A stretch of DNA of 64,000 bases from Albifimbria verrucaria (Eukaryota; Ascomycota; Sordariomycetes; Hypocreales; Stachybotryaceae), in contig JAHREC010000049.1 of NCBI GenBank assembly GCA_020081605.1, forward strand, positions 1,488,001-1,552,000, written 5' to 3'. Below the pieces are notes generated by a model. It was not told the origin of the DNA. It was given only the letters and a program-made list of their open reading frames with translations, and made no database searches. Below, one piece after another: positions 32,716 to 43,768 of this stretch. Made by a program: the position numbers and the translations under genes. Within the stretch, counting starts at the first letter, position 1, and every line of letters starts with the position of its first letter.

Positions 32716-34532
32716 TCAAGGCTCCTTGTCTGTTGCAGACTGGTAAATACCAGCCAGACTCCAAGCCCACACTTCATCACCGTCCCTAAAAGGCTTCGGC
32801 GTCTGTGGATGTGTTGGGCCCCGCGTGCGGAAACACCAGCACGAGTACTCACCCTCTCGCTCAACCTGCACGACCGCATCCACGCCCTCCTTGAGGAGGT
32901 ATTCACGCACTCGATCGCGCACATCCTCCATGGGCACTCCACGAGCCGCCACGACGTGGACAATGCCCAGCAACTTGTCGCGCGAAGGAGTTCCGGTGCG
33001 GTCGTCGATCCACATCTTCGGCGTCGAGTAGCTGACAACGCCGCGTTGTTGAAGGATACCGCCGAGTGTGTTCCTCAAGTTGTATTCGACATCTTCGGGG
33101 ACGCTCAAAAGTAAGCGCCTTGCTGATGAGAATACTAGCGGCAACGCGGAGAAGAAAATCAAAACCGCAATGAAGCAGGAAGCCAGAGGATCCCACCCTG
33201 CCCATCCCCAGAAGCTTGTTAGCACAGTCGAGACAATGACCGAAAGACTTCCAAGAGTGTCGGCCAGCACGTGCAGGTAAATTCCTGCATGTTCTCGTTG
33301 TCGTGTGAATGGCCGTGGCTGTGTCCATGCGAGTGACCATGGCCATGAGAATGATCATGGTCATGGTCGTGGAGTGCCCGTGAGAGTGTCCATGATCATG
33401 ACCGTGGTCGTGGCCATGGTGATGATGACCAAATGCCATCATGCCAACCAAGTTGACAAGTAGGCCAAGTGTGCTCACGATGAAGAGCTCGCCGAGTCTC
33501 TTAGTTTTGGTGCCTTCCCACAAGCGTTCGAACGCCTCGAAAGCAATCTCTACACTCAGCAGCCTGCATTGTGTTAGAGAGCAGAATTCCAGAGCATCTT
33601 TCGCACTTACACTAATAAAATGCCATTGGCAAACCCACTGAGCGTCTCAATCTTGCCGAACCCATAGGGAAACCTCTGACTGGGAGGCCACTTGCTCATG
33701 ACTGAAGCGAGGAGACCGACGAGCAGGGCAACGCAATCGAAAAACATGTGAATGCTGTCACTGAGCAGACCTAGCGAGTCTGTGACATAGCCGTAGAACG
33801 CCTGAACTACCATGAAGGAGAGGTTGAGCCTATTCAACTTCTGTCAGCAAGTGTCAAACCGGCGGCCTGGGTTTGACCTACAGCATAAAGTAAAATATCC
33901 TCCTCGAATCCTTCTCGGCCATGATTGCGTGTATCAGCGGGAATCGCACGGTAAAAGGAAGCAACATTCTTGTAAATAGCGATCTATCAGTGCTATGATC
34001 GTGGTGGTGGTCGTGATGGTCGTGCCCATGATGGTCGTGATCGTGATGGTCGTGCTTGTGGTCGTGATCATGGCTGTGGTCATGGTTATGGTCATGGCTA
34101 TGATCATGACTGTGGCTGTGAGTGTGGTTGTGGGCGTGAGCATGGCCATGGCCGTGATCGTGGTCGTGGTCGTGACAGTCGTGCTCGTGTTGCTCAAAGG
34201 GATGGGCGCAACTTGGGGCCCGGGTGCCAGCATGCCATTCGCTCCGGCGGGTTTGAGATGCGACCACCCGTCCAGCGTGCTCAACGGAGCCGGGATCGCC
34301 CGTTCCTTGGAGCGACTGACGCGGGTGTTGGGCGCGGGAGAGGTCGAGTAGCTGTGGGGATGCGGGTGGGCTTAGGCGTCCCCGGGGTCTCGTTGTGGGA
34401 GTGGCTGGGCCCATTGGACATGGAGGCTCGCCAGGAGTTGAGCGACGTCTGCGAATGCGAACGAGAATGCGCATGGTGCTGGTGTGCGTGCGGAAGGGCC
34501 GAGGTCGGCAAGGCGTAGGAGGAGGAAGACAT
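32716..34532 (-). CDS. msc2: Cation diffusion facilitator zinc transporter (MSC2/ZnT5-like)
   Basis: Moves zinc into the ER or early secretory pathway. Start MSSSSYALPTSALPHAHQHH, followed by a Ser/Pro-rich cytosolic part and a long His-Asp stretch encoded at about 33985-34190. After intron 33830-33881 comes LNLSFMVVQAFYGYVTDSLG with the first metal site SDSIHMFFD (HxxxD). Intron 33565-33610 joins GILLV to LLSVEIAFEAFERLWEGTK. A second His-rich loop (33300-33440) precedes HVLADTLGSL, the second HxxxD site. The C-terminal domain includes TLGGILQQRGVVSYSTPKMW. Apparent base losses lie near 33371 and 33284, and the frame also changes at least twice in the N-terminal half (about 34150-34320), so residues between the N-terminus and the first His tract are uncertain. 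Both zinc-site motifs are intact. Confidence 0.9.
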
Positions 34533-36097
34533 GGTCGATAGGCCTGGGGAGGGGCCTTTGCCTTCACTGGAGCCGTACCAAGAGCTCCGTAGGGGTCAGC
34601 GGCAACGTCACCAGCCTGCGGTGGCCAGGAATGCGAAAACTGGATCGAAGGGGCGCGACCGCGACGTGGCAGCGGGTTCAGATGGAGAGGAGGGGAGACG
34701 GAGGTGAGGGAGAGACGCGCAAATTGGTGTCGTCGAGGAAATGAGAGACAGATGGATGTCAGGCGCACGTGGGAAACCAGGCCGCAGAGAGGGTACTTGT
34801 AGGATTGGACGTCTCCTGAAGCGCAAGGCGGCGAGGAAAGAGGCAATGCTCGCGAAGCAAGGCAAAGCAGGAACGAGAAAAAAGAAGACACGGATGCGCG
34901 CGGTAGCGAGTGCGGTGAAAGGAGGAGGGAGACAGGAACGGGTTGATTGGGGCGAGATTGAGGTGGTGTCGATCGATTTGTTGTAACTTATTGGTCGGTG
35001 AGGTAGTTAAGGTACTGACTGTACAGAGTACAGTAGGTTGATGTCGCCAAGGCCAATTCACCCACCAGCCAGCCTCTAACGTTACCACGTTCTCGCTGGA
35101 CCTTACCTACCTGGGTAGTTTACGCACCGCAGTAACGGTAGAGAGCAAGTTGTCCCGCTTCTCCACGCCCACTGCGCAATCCTCATGCTGGATCGGGTCT
35201 GGTCCTGCGCCGTACAGCACCGCCGGTCCTTGCAGCCCTCGCTACTGTACTAAAGACCTGCTAATTTAGGCACTTACGAACGGCTCGGGAAGAAGGGGAA
35301 AATGGGAGCGCACAGATGGGCCAAACTCACGTCATGTTTCAGGACCCAGGAGCTGCTTACCCGGACGGGACATGTCGTGACTGAGACACGGCAGATAAGG
35401 CTCTGAATAGGAAGAAAGGAAAGGGAAAAGAAATAGAGTCTGGTCCTGTCGTGGTAAGCATCTGCACCAACTTCATGGCCTGCTTGCTACTGCATAAAAG
35501 CACAGCTTCCTGGACCCTCCTCCGGCTACCTTGACCAGGCCCCTGCATGGCTCTGCATAGTGAGGTTCCTAAACGGTCATCGTGCCCAGCCCAGCGCGGG
35601 GCCGAGATAAGACAGCTGGCTGCTCTCTTTGGCTGTCCAGCAATTGACTTTCAGGTCGCTGGTTTTGGTTGGTTTTAGTGTGCTGCAGTGCTGCTGCAGT
35701 ACCGCGTACCGCTGTAGTGCAGTCCGGGCGACATACAGAAGGTACCTGCTGCAACCGCCACAGCAACCCGTTCACACTCTCCATCTCAAGCCTCACCTCG
35801 TTCTCAAGCCACACTTGATACTTGACCCTGCAACTCACCACCACTACCACCAAATCACGACCGTTAACCACAAACGTCAGGACGCCCGTATACACCAAAA
35901 TTCAATGTGTCTTTTATACGTCAACTCCAAGGCTACCCTCAATCCTTGAGCCTTTTCTTTCCGCTCGTTCCCTCTTCCTACGTGAGCCAGCCACCACGGC
36001 AGCCCTGGGTTTCATTTAGACATCGTGGCATCAACGGCCCAGCTGCTGTTTTGGTGATAGCTTCTCACACAACCACCCGCTTATATCACCCACCCTG
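34533..36097. other. Divergent promoter region between zinc transporter and ALG1
   Basis: About 1.6 kb. Open frames on the minus strand up to 34891 continue the transporter frame with Pro/Ser-rich sequence, but the SSSSYALPTS start is preferred. No further gene is seen. Confidence 0.45.
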
Positions 36098-37602
36098 ATG
36101 CTTCCCTCGTCCTCTCCGTCATCGCCGGAGCCGTCTCCGTGGTCATCCTCAACTATGGCTTCAGGTTCCTCCTCTGGGCCGCGAAGGCCCTGCCCCACGC
36201 CATCCCAACCCGCTACCGTCCTGCCGAGAAACCCGAGGATGAGCACATTCAGATCTTGGTAGTCGGTGACATCGGCAGGAGTCCGCGCATGCAGTACCAT
36301 GCCATCAGTGCCGCCAAGCATGGCAGACATGTCGACATTGTCGCATACAAGGGTTCGTCTTGATCAGTTATCTCATGCTTATCATGAGCATCACTAACGT
36401 CCGGACAGAAACTGCGAGGCATCCAGACCTCATTGGCAATCCGCGCGTCACCATGTATGCTCTCGCACCACAGCCAGAGTGGATTGCTTAGGGAACCCTG
36501 CCATTTTTATTCTCATCCCGGCCAAGGTGACGCAGCAGTTTTGGACGCTGTTCAAGACGCTCATGTACACCACACCACCAGCTCAATGGATCATTATTCA
36601 AGTAAGTCGCAGCACCTCTTGAGGGGATTCTACCCTAACATGTGCGCAGAACCCACCCTCTATCCCTACCTTCCATGTAGCCCTCTTAGTTTCCATCATT
36701 CGTGGAAGCAAGATCATAGTGGACTGGCACAACTATGGCCATACCATCCTTGCCCAGAAGACCTTGATGAAGCCCCTCGTTCCCGTGTACAGATGGTATG
36801 AGATGCGTCTAGGTCGGTACCTAGGCAACGCCAACCTGACGGTCACCGATGCCATGGCCCGTCAGCTCAAGGGTGGCCTCTATATTCTGAATGGCCCTGT
36901 CTACACTTTGCACGACCGCCCTGCTGAAATCTTCCAGCCCATCACATCTGCCAAGCAACGCAAGGAGTTTCTCTTGCGCTTGCCCGAAACCAAAAAGGAT
37001 GCTCAGGACATTGTAGACGGAACCGTTCGCCTCATCGTCAGCAGCACTTCGTGGACGCCGGATGAAGACTTTGGTCTTCTCCTGGACGCCCTCGTCGCAT
37101 ATGCAAACCCCTCGCCATCCGCTTCAACCACTGATGTTCCGTCACCCATTATTGCGATCATCACAGGAAAAGGCCCCGAGAAGCAAAAATACATGGAAAA
37201 GATTCAGGAGCTTCAAGAAGCAAATCAACTACCAGGAATCCGCATCCACACCGCCTGGCTCTCGAACCGAGACTACGCCTCGCTACTCGCCTGCGCCGAT
37301 CTAGGTATCTCACTGCACAAATCGAGCTCCGGAGTGGACCTGCCCATGAAGGTCGTCGACATGTTTGGAGCTGGTCTCCCCGTCGCAGCCTACTCTGCCT
37401 TTGAGAGCTTTGGGGAGCTAGTCAAGGAAGGCCAAAACGGCTGCGGCTTCGAGACAGCGGAGCAGCTCAACGAGATCCTCAAGAGACTGCTGGGCCTCCT
37501 GGAGACGAGCTTGCCAGGTTGAAGCAGGGCGCTATCAAGGAAGGATCGTTGCGATGGGATCATGAGTGGGATCGAGTCGTCTGGGACGTTTTGCAAAAAT
37601 AA
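36098..37602 (+). CDS. alg1: Chitobiosyldiphosphodolichol beta-mannosyltransferase
   Basis: Adds the first mannose to dolichol-linked GlcNAc2 on the cytosolic face of the ER in N-glycan assembly. The ATG at 36098-36100 needs one more G after it to read into the membrane anchor VLSVIAGAVSVVILNYGFRF; this is the only credible start. Then HIQILVVGDIGRSPRMQYHA (glycosyltransferase 33 N-domain), intron 36353-36408, intron 36602-36649, NPPSIPTFHV, VDWHNYGHTILAQK and SSTSWTPDEDFGLLLDAL. The nucleotide-binding end is ADLGISLHKSSSGVDLPMKV followed by VVDMFGAGLPV. Further apparent base losses are near 36488 and near 37490; the latter correction extends the protein to SLRWDHEWDRVVWDVLQK with stop at 37600-37602. 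Identity is secure. Confidence 0.94.
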
Positions 37603-37791
37603 AGGCAAATAGCACGATTAAACCCAGAGACCATTCAAACGTTCACTGATGCTCGTGCGATGATTGACTTATGACCCACCGCTTTGTTGGTGGTCGACAA
37701 GGGCTGGATCAGTCGCTGGAACGCTCGAACGAGTCTAGAAACACAAGCAATCCCCGGACGCCGCCTCCATGCAGAGCTTTCCCTCGGCCCA

Positions 37792-38592
37792 TCACGAGGC
37801 CTTCAACGTATGCCCAGACCCGGGAAACGCCTCCCTCCGCCTCCGAGGCATACGGCCACCTCCCATGCCGCCCTGCTCAATCCTCCCTAGGCTCTCCCGC
37901 ACGCACTTGCGACACCGCTTCCTGAACTCCTTGTTCTTGCCCTCGCGCTCCTCGCGCAGCAGCCTGGCGGCCTCGACGTTGGCGGGGCTCTCGTCGTTTG
38001 GGCTGTGGAAGAGGCTGATGGTGCTGAGCAGGATCGTCTCCGGGGTCTGGACGGGGCTCCAGCGCTCCGAGGCAGCCTCGTAGCCGTACTGGTCCTCCTC
38101 GGGCGGGTGCAGGATGGAGATGCAGAGGACGCCGTTTTCGTAGATGTTGGGGTGGAACGGGATGGGCGATTGGAATGTGAGAGAGGGCGGCATGTGCGGG
38201 TAGGTAGGGGGAAGACGAGCCGAGCTCGAAAGTTGCCTCCTGCAGGGTCCACGGCGTTAGCTATCATGTACGCATGCTTGATATAGACACATCGTTTGGG
38301 AAAGCTGTAAAGCTGTACAGAAACAAGGCACGTGTTGGGGCAGAGGGAGCGCTCAGAGAGCACCACGGCAGACAAACGACCAAAGCTCAACATGCTAATC
38401 CCAGCATCATAGCAAATAAACCATACCTCCGTAGTACTTGCAATCATCGTTGATCATAAGCATAACCTCCCACTCGAAGATATTGGTGTCGTTGACGAGC
38501 CCGCACGAGATGCCGGGGATGTCCTTGCCGGTCTGCATCTCCTTCAGCTGGCGCTTCAGCAGCGAGGCCGCGGCCGCCGAGCTCGAAGCCAT
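37792..38592 (-). CDS. Ubiquitin-conjugating enzyme E2 (UBC15/UBE2G-like)
   Basis: Carries ubiquitin as a thioester to E3 ligases. Exon 1 (38592-38427) gives LLKRQLKEMQTGKDIPGISC and FEWEVMLMINDDCKYYGG; intron 38240-38426 (187 nt) precedes NFRARLVFP. A G run at 38207-38211 appears one base short before TYPHMPPSLTFQ. The active-site cysteine is in HPNIYENGVLCISILHPP. The insert EEDQYGYEAASERWSPVQTP after it is the acidic-loop insertion of the Ubc7/UBE2G class. SPNDESPANVEAARLLREER follows, then a short basic, Gly-rich tail. The N-terminal half resembles S. pombe Ubc15 most, but assignment inside the class is tentative. It is convergent with ALG1, 190 bp apart. Confidence 0.9.
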
Positions 38593-39068
38593 CCTGGGCG
38601 ATGGGCTGGATTCGCCGGTGGGCAGTCTACCGGTAGGTGGGTAGGATTCGACGGGCGGGAACGGGGCTGGGTTTCGAGCAGCCCGCAGCGGTATGGCAGA
38701 AGTATGTATTGCAGATGCAAGTTGGGGAGGAGTACGGATGTGGTTATGGATGGTGGGGGTTTGGGAGTGGCTGGCTTTTGGTTTTGGAGAGGCCCCGCCT
38801 TACTGTGGTTATCGACAAGATACGTAGTCTAGATGGCCAGAATTCTTCTGTGGCAGAGGCATCACCGAGCAGCTCATGATATTACACTTTGTATATTGAG
38901 GCTTCTGTTTGCTTCTTTGGCATTGCCCCGACGATTTTCAAAATCTGCACTTGGCTCACCATCCATATCCAGTGCATCGCCCACCTCACACGTCCACCAT
39001 ACCATACAATCTCGATACAACGGAAACAGGGGTATCATATACATCTAGCCGCGACCCAAACCAACCTC

Positions 39069-39781
39069 TCACTTCTTGGACGTGCCGAACCCCGTGAAGC
39101 CCATCTGCGCCATCATGTCGTCCTCTTCGTGCTCGCCCTCGATGCGCACGTCCTCGCCGTACTCCGTCTTCACCTTGGCCGCCTCCTCGCGCTCCAGTCG
39201 TTTCTTCTCCGCCTCGTCCCGCCGTTTCTTGCGCTTCTCCTCCGTCTCCTTGGCCGCCTCCTCCTCGCGTATCGCCAGCCGCTCCTGCAGGCTCGTCGCC
39301 TTCTCCTTGGCCAGCTCCTCGTTGCGCCGCACGTAGAAGGCGATCCGCTCGTGCACCTCCTCGGCCGTCGCCCGCTTCACCTCCGTCGTCTGGCCCGCGT
39401 TGAGCAGATGCTGCGTCGTGTTCAGATGCTCCACGAACTGCAGGTTGTCCTTGAACGTCAGGTCGCACGACTCGCAGTAGAAACCGGCTCCGCGCCCTCG
39501 CTTGCCGACTCCGGCGCCCGCGGGCACGAGCTGCGTCTTTCCGACCTGCGCGGTGAGGTCAATTACGTTCCGGCGCGCGCTCGTGTACGTCTCGTCGCCG
39601 GTCAACGGCTTGTGGTACTTCTTGCCGGCGAGCTTCGCCTCATAGCGGGCTTTGGCCTCTTCCTTCTCCCTGGCCTCGCGTTCCTTGGCCTTGGCGGCGT
39701 ACTCGTCGAGATCCCAGGTCTTTCGGAAGTCGGTGTCGCCCGCAGGCGCGCCGTACGCGCCGCCCTTTTCGAGTCAGACAT
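39069..39781 (-). CDS. snu23: U4/U6.U5 tri-snRNP zinc-finger protein SNU23
   Basis: Spliceosomal protein entering with the tri-snRNP. Start MSDSKK at 39781; the T run 39766-39769 (A run of the gene) appears one base short, and correction gives GGAYGAPAGDTDFRKTWDLD, which is characteristic of SNU23. Then KPLTGDETYTSARRNVIDL, a matrin-type C2H2 finger YCESCDLTFKDNLQFVEHLN with TTQHL, and a long charged helix rich in Glu and Lys ending MAQMGFTGFGTSKK. No intron is seen. It shares a 206-bp promoter with the divergent DPH5 gene. Confidence 0.92.
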
Positions 39782-39987
39782 GATGGGACAGGTTGTTGAT
39801 GGACAAGGTCGACCAGCGTCAATGATGGAAAAATGACCGGGATTGGAGTTTTACTTTGCCAAATCCAGCAAGGCACACTGATGCTGGACAAGCTCCCTTA
39901 TCGATGCGCTAAGATAGACCCCACCGCGGGGTACTCAATCGATGCCAGCAACTTTTTCTCGACTTTTGCGCCCCATCAACCTTCAAT
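39782..39987. promoter_or_regulatory. Bidirectional promoter SNU23 / DPH5
   Basis: Only 206 bp separate the two start codons, so both housekeeping genes must draw on the same short region. No TATA box is obvious. Confidence 0.6.
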
Positions 39988-40950
39988 ATGCTGTACCTCG
40001 TGGGTCTCGGACTCTCTGACGAGACGGACATTACCGTCAAGGGCCTGGAGGTGGTCAAAAAGGCCTCCAGGGTCTACCTCGAGGCTTACACGAGCATCCT
40101 CCTTGTCGATCAGTCCATCTTGGTAGGTCGCCGTCCGCCCTAGCCATCCGAGGGGCAACGCTGACTCTGAGCAGGAGGAATACTATGGAAGGTCGATAAC
40201 TGTCGCGGACCGCGAGATGGTCGAGTCCAACAGTGACGAGATCCTTCGAAACGCCGAGAATGAGGATGTTGCATTCCTGGTCGTGGGAGATCCATTTGGG
40301 TAAGCTCTCATTACCAACGCGAGTCGACGTAAAACTAACCGTCATCTCAGCGCGACCACTCATACCGACCTGGTCCTACGAGCCCGCGAGCTATCGATAC
40401 CCTTCAAAACCGTCCCCAACGCCTCCATCATGTCCGGCATTGGCGCCTGCGGCCTGCAGCTCTACAACTTCGGCCAGACTGTGTCCATGGTCTTCTTCAC
40501 AGACTCCTGGAAGCCTTCTTCCTTCTACGACAGAATCCGCGAGAACCGCTCCATCGGTCTGCACACTCTGGTCCTTGTCGACATCAAGGTCAAGGAGCAA
40601 AGCCTGGAGAACCTCGCCAGGGGCAGACTGATCTACGAGCCCCGCGTTACATGACCGTCGGGCAGTGCGCGCAGCAGATGCTTGAAATTGAGGAGGAAAG
40701 GAAAGAGGGTGTCTATAGCAAGGACAGCCTGGCCATCGGCGCTGCCAGAGTTGGAGGAAAGACAGAAAAGTTTGTTGCGGGCACATTGGAGGAGCTGTGC
40801 TCAGCGGATGAGGAGCTCGGTCCCCCTCTACACAGCCTGGTTCTACTCGGCAGCAGGACACACGAGCTGGAGCACGATTTCGTCAGGCATTTCGCCGTGG
40901 ATAAGGAGAAGTGGGACAGGCTGTGGAAGGCCGACTACGGAAAACAATAG
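39988..40950 (+). CDS. dph5: Diphthine methyl ester synthase
   Basis: SAM-dependent methyltransferase acting on the histidine-derived residue of elongation factor 2 in diphthamide formation. Start [20 protein letters not shown]; introns 40133-40174 and 40300-40350. Conserved parts are [58 protein letters not shown] and [16 protein letters not shown]; the protein ends at KADYGKQ. One base appears missing in the C run 40640-40643, which otherwise stops the protein just before the MTVGQCAQQ segment. The stop is 75 bp from the convergent BLI-3 stop. Confidence 0.95.
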
Positions 40951-41024
40951 AAACGTCGTAAATGAAACTCTCATTGTTCATTAGTCATTCTATGGTACAG
41001 AATCGTCATGCATCACCCGCCCCT

Positions 41025-41689
41025 TTATGCTTGAGAGCGCCACTGTTGAGCCTCAGATTCGGAAATCTCCCGCAGGCTATTGCTCTGTGCCGTCTGGCCG
41101 GTGATTGCGCCCTGCGCAATATCCGCCGCGCGGGCCAGGAAGTTCTTGGCCACCAGGGAGTAGGTGGCGGTCACAGTCTTGACCTTGATGACGCCGATGC
41201 GGGGTCGTTCTCGGAGCCGTCGTGGACGCCATCACCGAGATCACCGACCCAAGCCTTGAGAGTAGGGGTGTAGTACTTCTTGACGACGGATCGGTCCGTG
41301 ATGATGGAGGCAGTGCCAGAGATGGATGCCCACTCGCCAGATGAGTTTAGGAAGGAAATGTTGATGTGGGAGTCGGCGGACAAGTCGTCGGTCTTGCCAG
41401 ACTCGGTGTTGGTGTGGAACAGCAGGTCAAGGCCACCAGCCTCCTGTAATTACTATTAGTATCACCGAGATAATGCGTTTAGAAGACTACCTACAGTAGC
41501 AGTCAGAGCCATGCATCGCGAGACCAGCTTGTCCGAATCGGCCTCCTTGGTGGTCATCATGCCATACTTGCACTTGTTGATGAAGTCGACGAGGTCATTG
41601 ACCTTGGTCTTGAGGTCGGGCTGCTCAGCGTTCTTCTGAGTGTAAGGATCGGCGGGCTTGTCGCCGGTCGAAGCGTTGGAGAAAGACAT
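41025..41689 (-). CDS. bli-3: BLI-3-like flavin/pyridoxamine-phosphate oxidase fold protein
   Basis: Homologue of Neurospora blue-light-inducible protein 3, a small split-barrel FMN-binding protein related to general stress proteins; enzymatic role unknown. Start MSFSNASTGDKPADPYTQKN; DLVDFINKCKYGMMTTKEAD; intron 41444-41494 joins MALTAT to EAGGLDLLFHTNTESGKTDD; then SADSHINISFLNSSGEWASI and KAWVGDLGDGVHDGSENDPR. A base appears missing in the G run 41201-41204; correction gives IGVIKVKTVTATYSLVAKNF and an end at SEAQQWRSQA. Light induction is known for the Neurospora gene and is only inferred here. Confidence 0.88.
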
Positions 41690-42936
41690 GATTGCTAGTT
41701 TGGGGTTGTTTGAAGGGGTATCAGGATCAGATGTGATGTTGATGGAGGTACGTTGGAGTGCATGAGTCTAGGTTCGCCGTCAAGGCTGTCTTTATACGAC
41801 ATGCGTGCCTGCATTTAGCTTTGGTTATGGATTACCTCATAAGCTCTTTACTACGATTTCATCATAGACGCATGTGCTTTTACGTTACGCAGCAGGTACC
41901 TACTGAGACGTTGTTGAGCTGCGCTTGTAGCTCAAAACATCATGACGTCAATCCTCCGAATCCGTTCCTGGTACTGCACATCCACTCACTTGCCCATTGC
42001 GCATCGATGAGTGGCTGCAGGCTCACTGAATCCGATGGGTTTGTTAAAATATCAGCCTTACCATCGGCTGCTCGATCATGGCATGCAACCAAGAAAGGAG
42101 GTGGTTAGGTGGCTCCTGGTCGGCCCATCCATCATAAAGCTATCGCTTCACGCTTGTGCCTCGACAGGCATACAGCTTGTCACATGTACAAAATGGGGTT
42201 ACATATGATTCTGATACTCATTATACCCAATTTGAGGTGCTCTATGAATTCCCTAATCTATATTGCAGAAGCATCATGGTTACCATTCCCAAGCCAAAAT
42301 ACCAAGTCCACCGTTGAACAAGATGCGACGAGCATTAACAAAACACTCAAATACAACCCTTTACGTTCCGAGCTAAGAAGGGATTGCAACACCGCCCATC
42401 CTCCTTTTGCTCATTCCAAATAAAATTGAATATCCTTAATAAATCCGTATTGTGGGTTGATTATGTTGTTTTGTCGACAGCTTTTGGTCAGCCTTTAACA
42501 ATCCCCGACGCCAACCGAAAGGCAAGTATTCAACAGTTGTCTGATGTCAGTACTGGGTCTCAGAACAAAAACCTGTCCATGTAGCTCAAGCGTTAACAGC
42601 GCTTTTATAACTCCGTCAAGAATACTTTTGCCCCCAGATAATCGCCTTTCGCAAAAACAGGTTCGATTTCCTGTGGAATACTCAGTATTCAAATGCCATT
42701 TCCTGGCCAAGACGTATTCGGCTCGAGCTAAATGAATCTCCTAGACCATAGCTCGTTCATGCCGTTCTGTCCCTTTTAACCAACTTTTGTCGCTATTTGT
42801 TTCTTATGTTAATGATGAGGCCGCTGGTGTCTTTTCCGGGCCAGTCTCATATGGGCCGCGTTGTGCCCTTTATTCAATGTCGAATCTGATATGAAATAAA
42901 GTGTCCATGAATTCTCACGGTTTTGGTCGCATCGTC
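41690..42936. other. Intergenic region
   Basis: Promoter of the BLI-3 homologue and 3' side of the bZIP gene. It includes a doubtful tRNA-like stretch near 42575-42690 (see rejected items). No gene is supported. Confidence 0.45.
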
Positions 42937-43768
42937 TCAACAACCACCAGGCGGGTTCGGAAACTGGACTTCAGGGTCGTTCTGATAATTCAGTGGCAAA
43001 CCATAAGCCATGTTCTGATGATCAAACAGCACAGGCTGGACAGTATAGTTCTGCTGGTAGGTTTCATCCGGCGAGATAAGGGGTGGTTGGCCCGGCATCG
43101 CCTGCGACCTTGGCGTTGAAGTCTCCGCGTATATATGAAGGCGTTGATGTTGCTGAGCCGCTATCAACATTGGCGTAGGGAGTACGTTGGGTGGCTGGGG
43201 AGTTTGGCTCTGTGAAACGGGGGTGGCAAGCTGCGCAGGTTCCCAAGGGAGGACGAGTTGGATGTCGTGACGCTGACGGCAGAGCCCTCTCGGGTGAAAT
43301 CTCTAGGCATAGAGTACATCACACTTGCATTCAGACCTGACGGTCTCCTGGGTCCTATCACATTCTGAAGGGACTGGACGGCTGCCCCAGGACCGCCTGT
43401 AGCAGGAATCCCTGAGGTAGGGTAGCTGGGTGTTGCAACGGCGCCCCCTGGAGAAATTGGGTGATGGAGTCGTCGCTGATGCCGTGCTTGTTCAACAACA
43501 CACGTAGCCGCCTATTCTCCTCGGCAACTTTCCGAGCAGCGCCTTGAACCTCCGCAGACGCCTCTACCCCTTGAAGCTCGCATGATCGCAGTCGTTGTTC
43601 AAGCTCATGGACGTACTCTCTTCTTCTCGCCCGTGATCTCCTTTGATTATCACGGATCCGAGCAAGATTGGCCTTGTGCTGCTAAGAAATCGTATTGGAA
43701 GCTGCTCTTTACCGCGAGATGAGGGGTGAGAGGGTCATTTCAGTGGCACTTACTGCATTGGTGGACAT
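42937..43768 (-). CDS. bZIP transcription factor
   Basis: The basic region sits at the extreme N-terminus, as in a common fungal bZIP group. Exon 1 encodes MSTNA; intron 43682-43753 joins it to QHKANLARIRDNQRRSRARR, followed by REYVHELEQRLRSCELQG and a leucine-zipper-like part ENRRLRVLLNKHGISDDSI. The rest is low-complexity Pro/Gln/Ser sequence ending QNDPEVQFPNPPGGC. Two apparent one-base errors lie near 43405 and around 43240, so the middle of the model is tentative. Target genes cannot be told from the sequence. Confidence 0.85.

Noticed and set aside
33990..34350. Plus-strand Val/Met-rich frame that looks like membrane protein
   Set aside because: It is the antisense of the His-Asp codon repeats of the zinc transporter.
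42575..42690. tRNA-like stretch (TAGCTCAAGCG and ACAGGTTCGATTTCCTGT)
   Set aside because: A- and B-box-like pieces are present, but the acceptor arms do not pair and the T loop has eight bases; not a functional tRNA.
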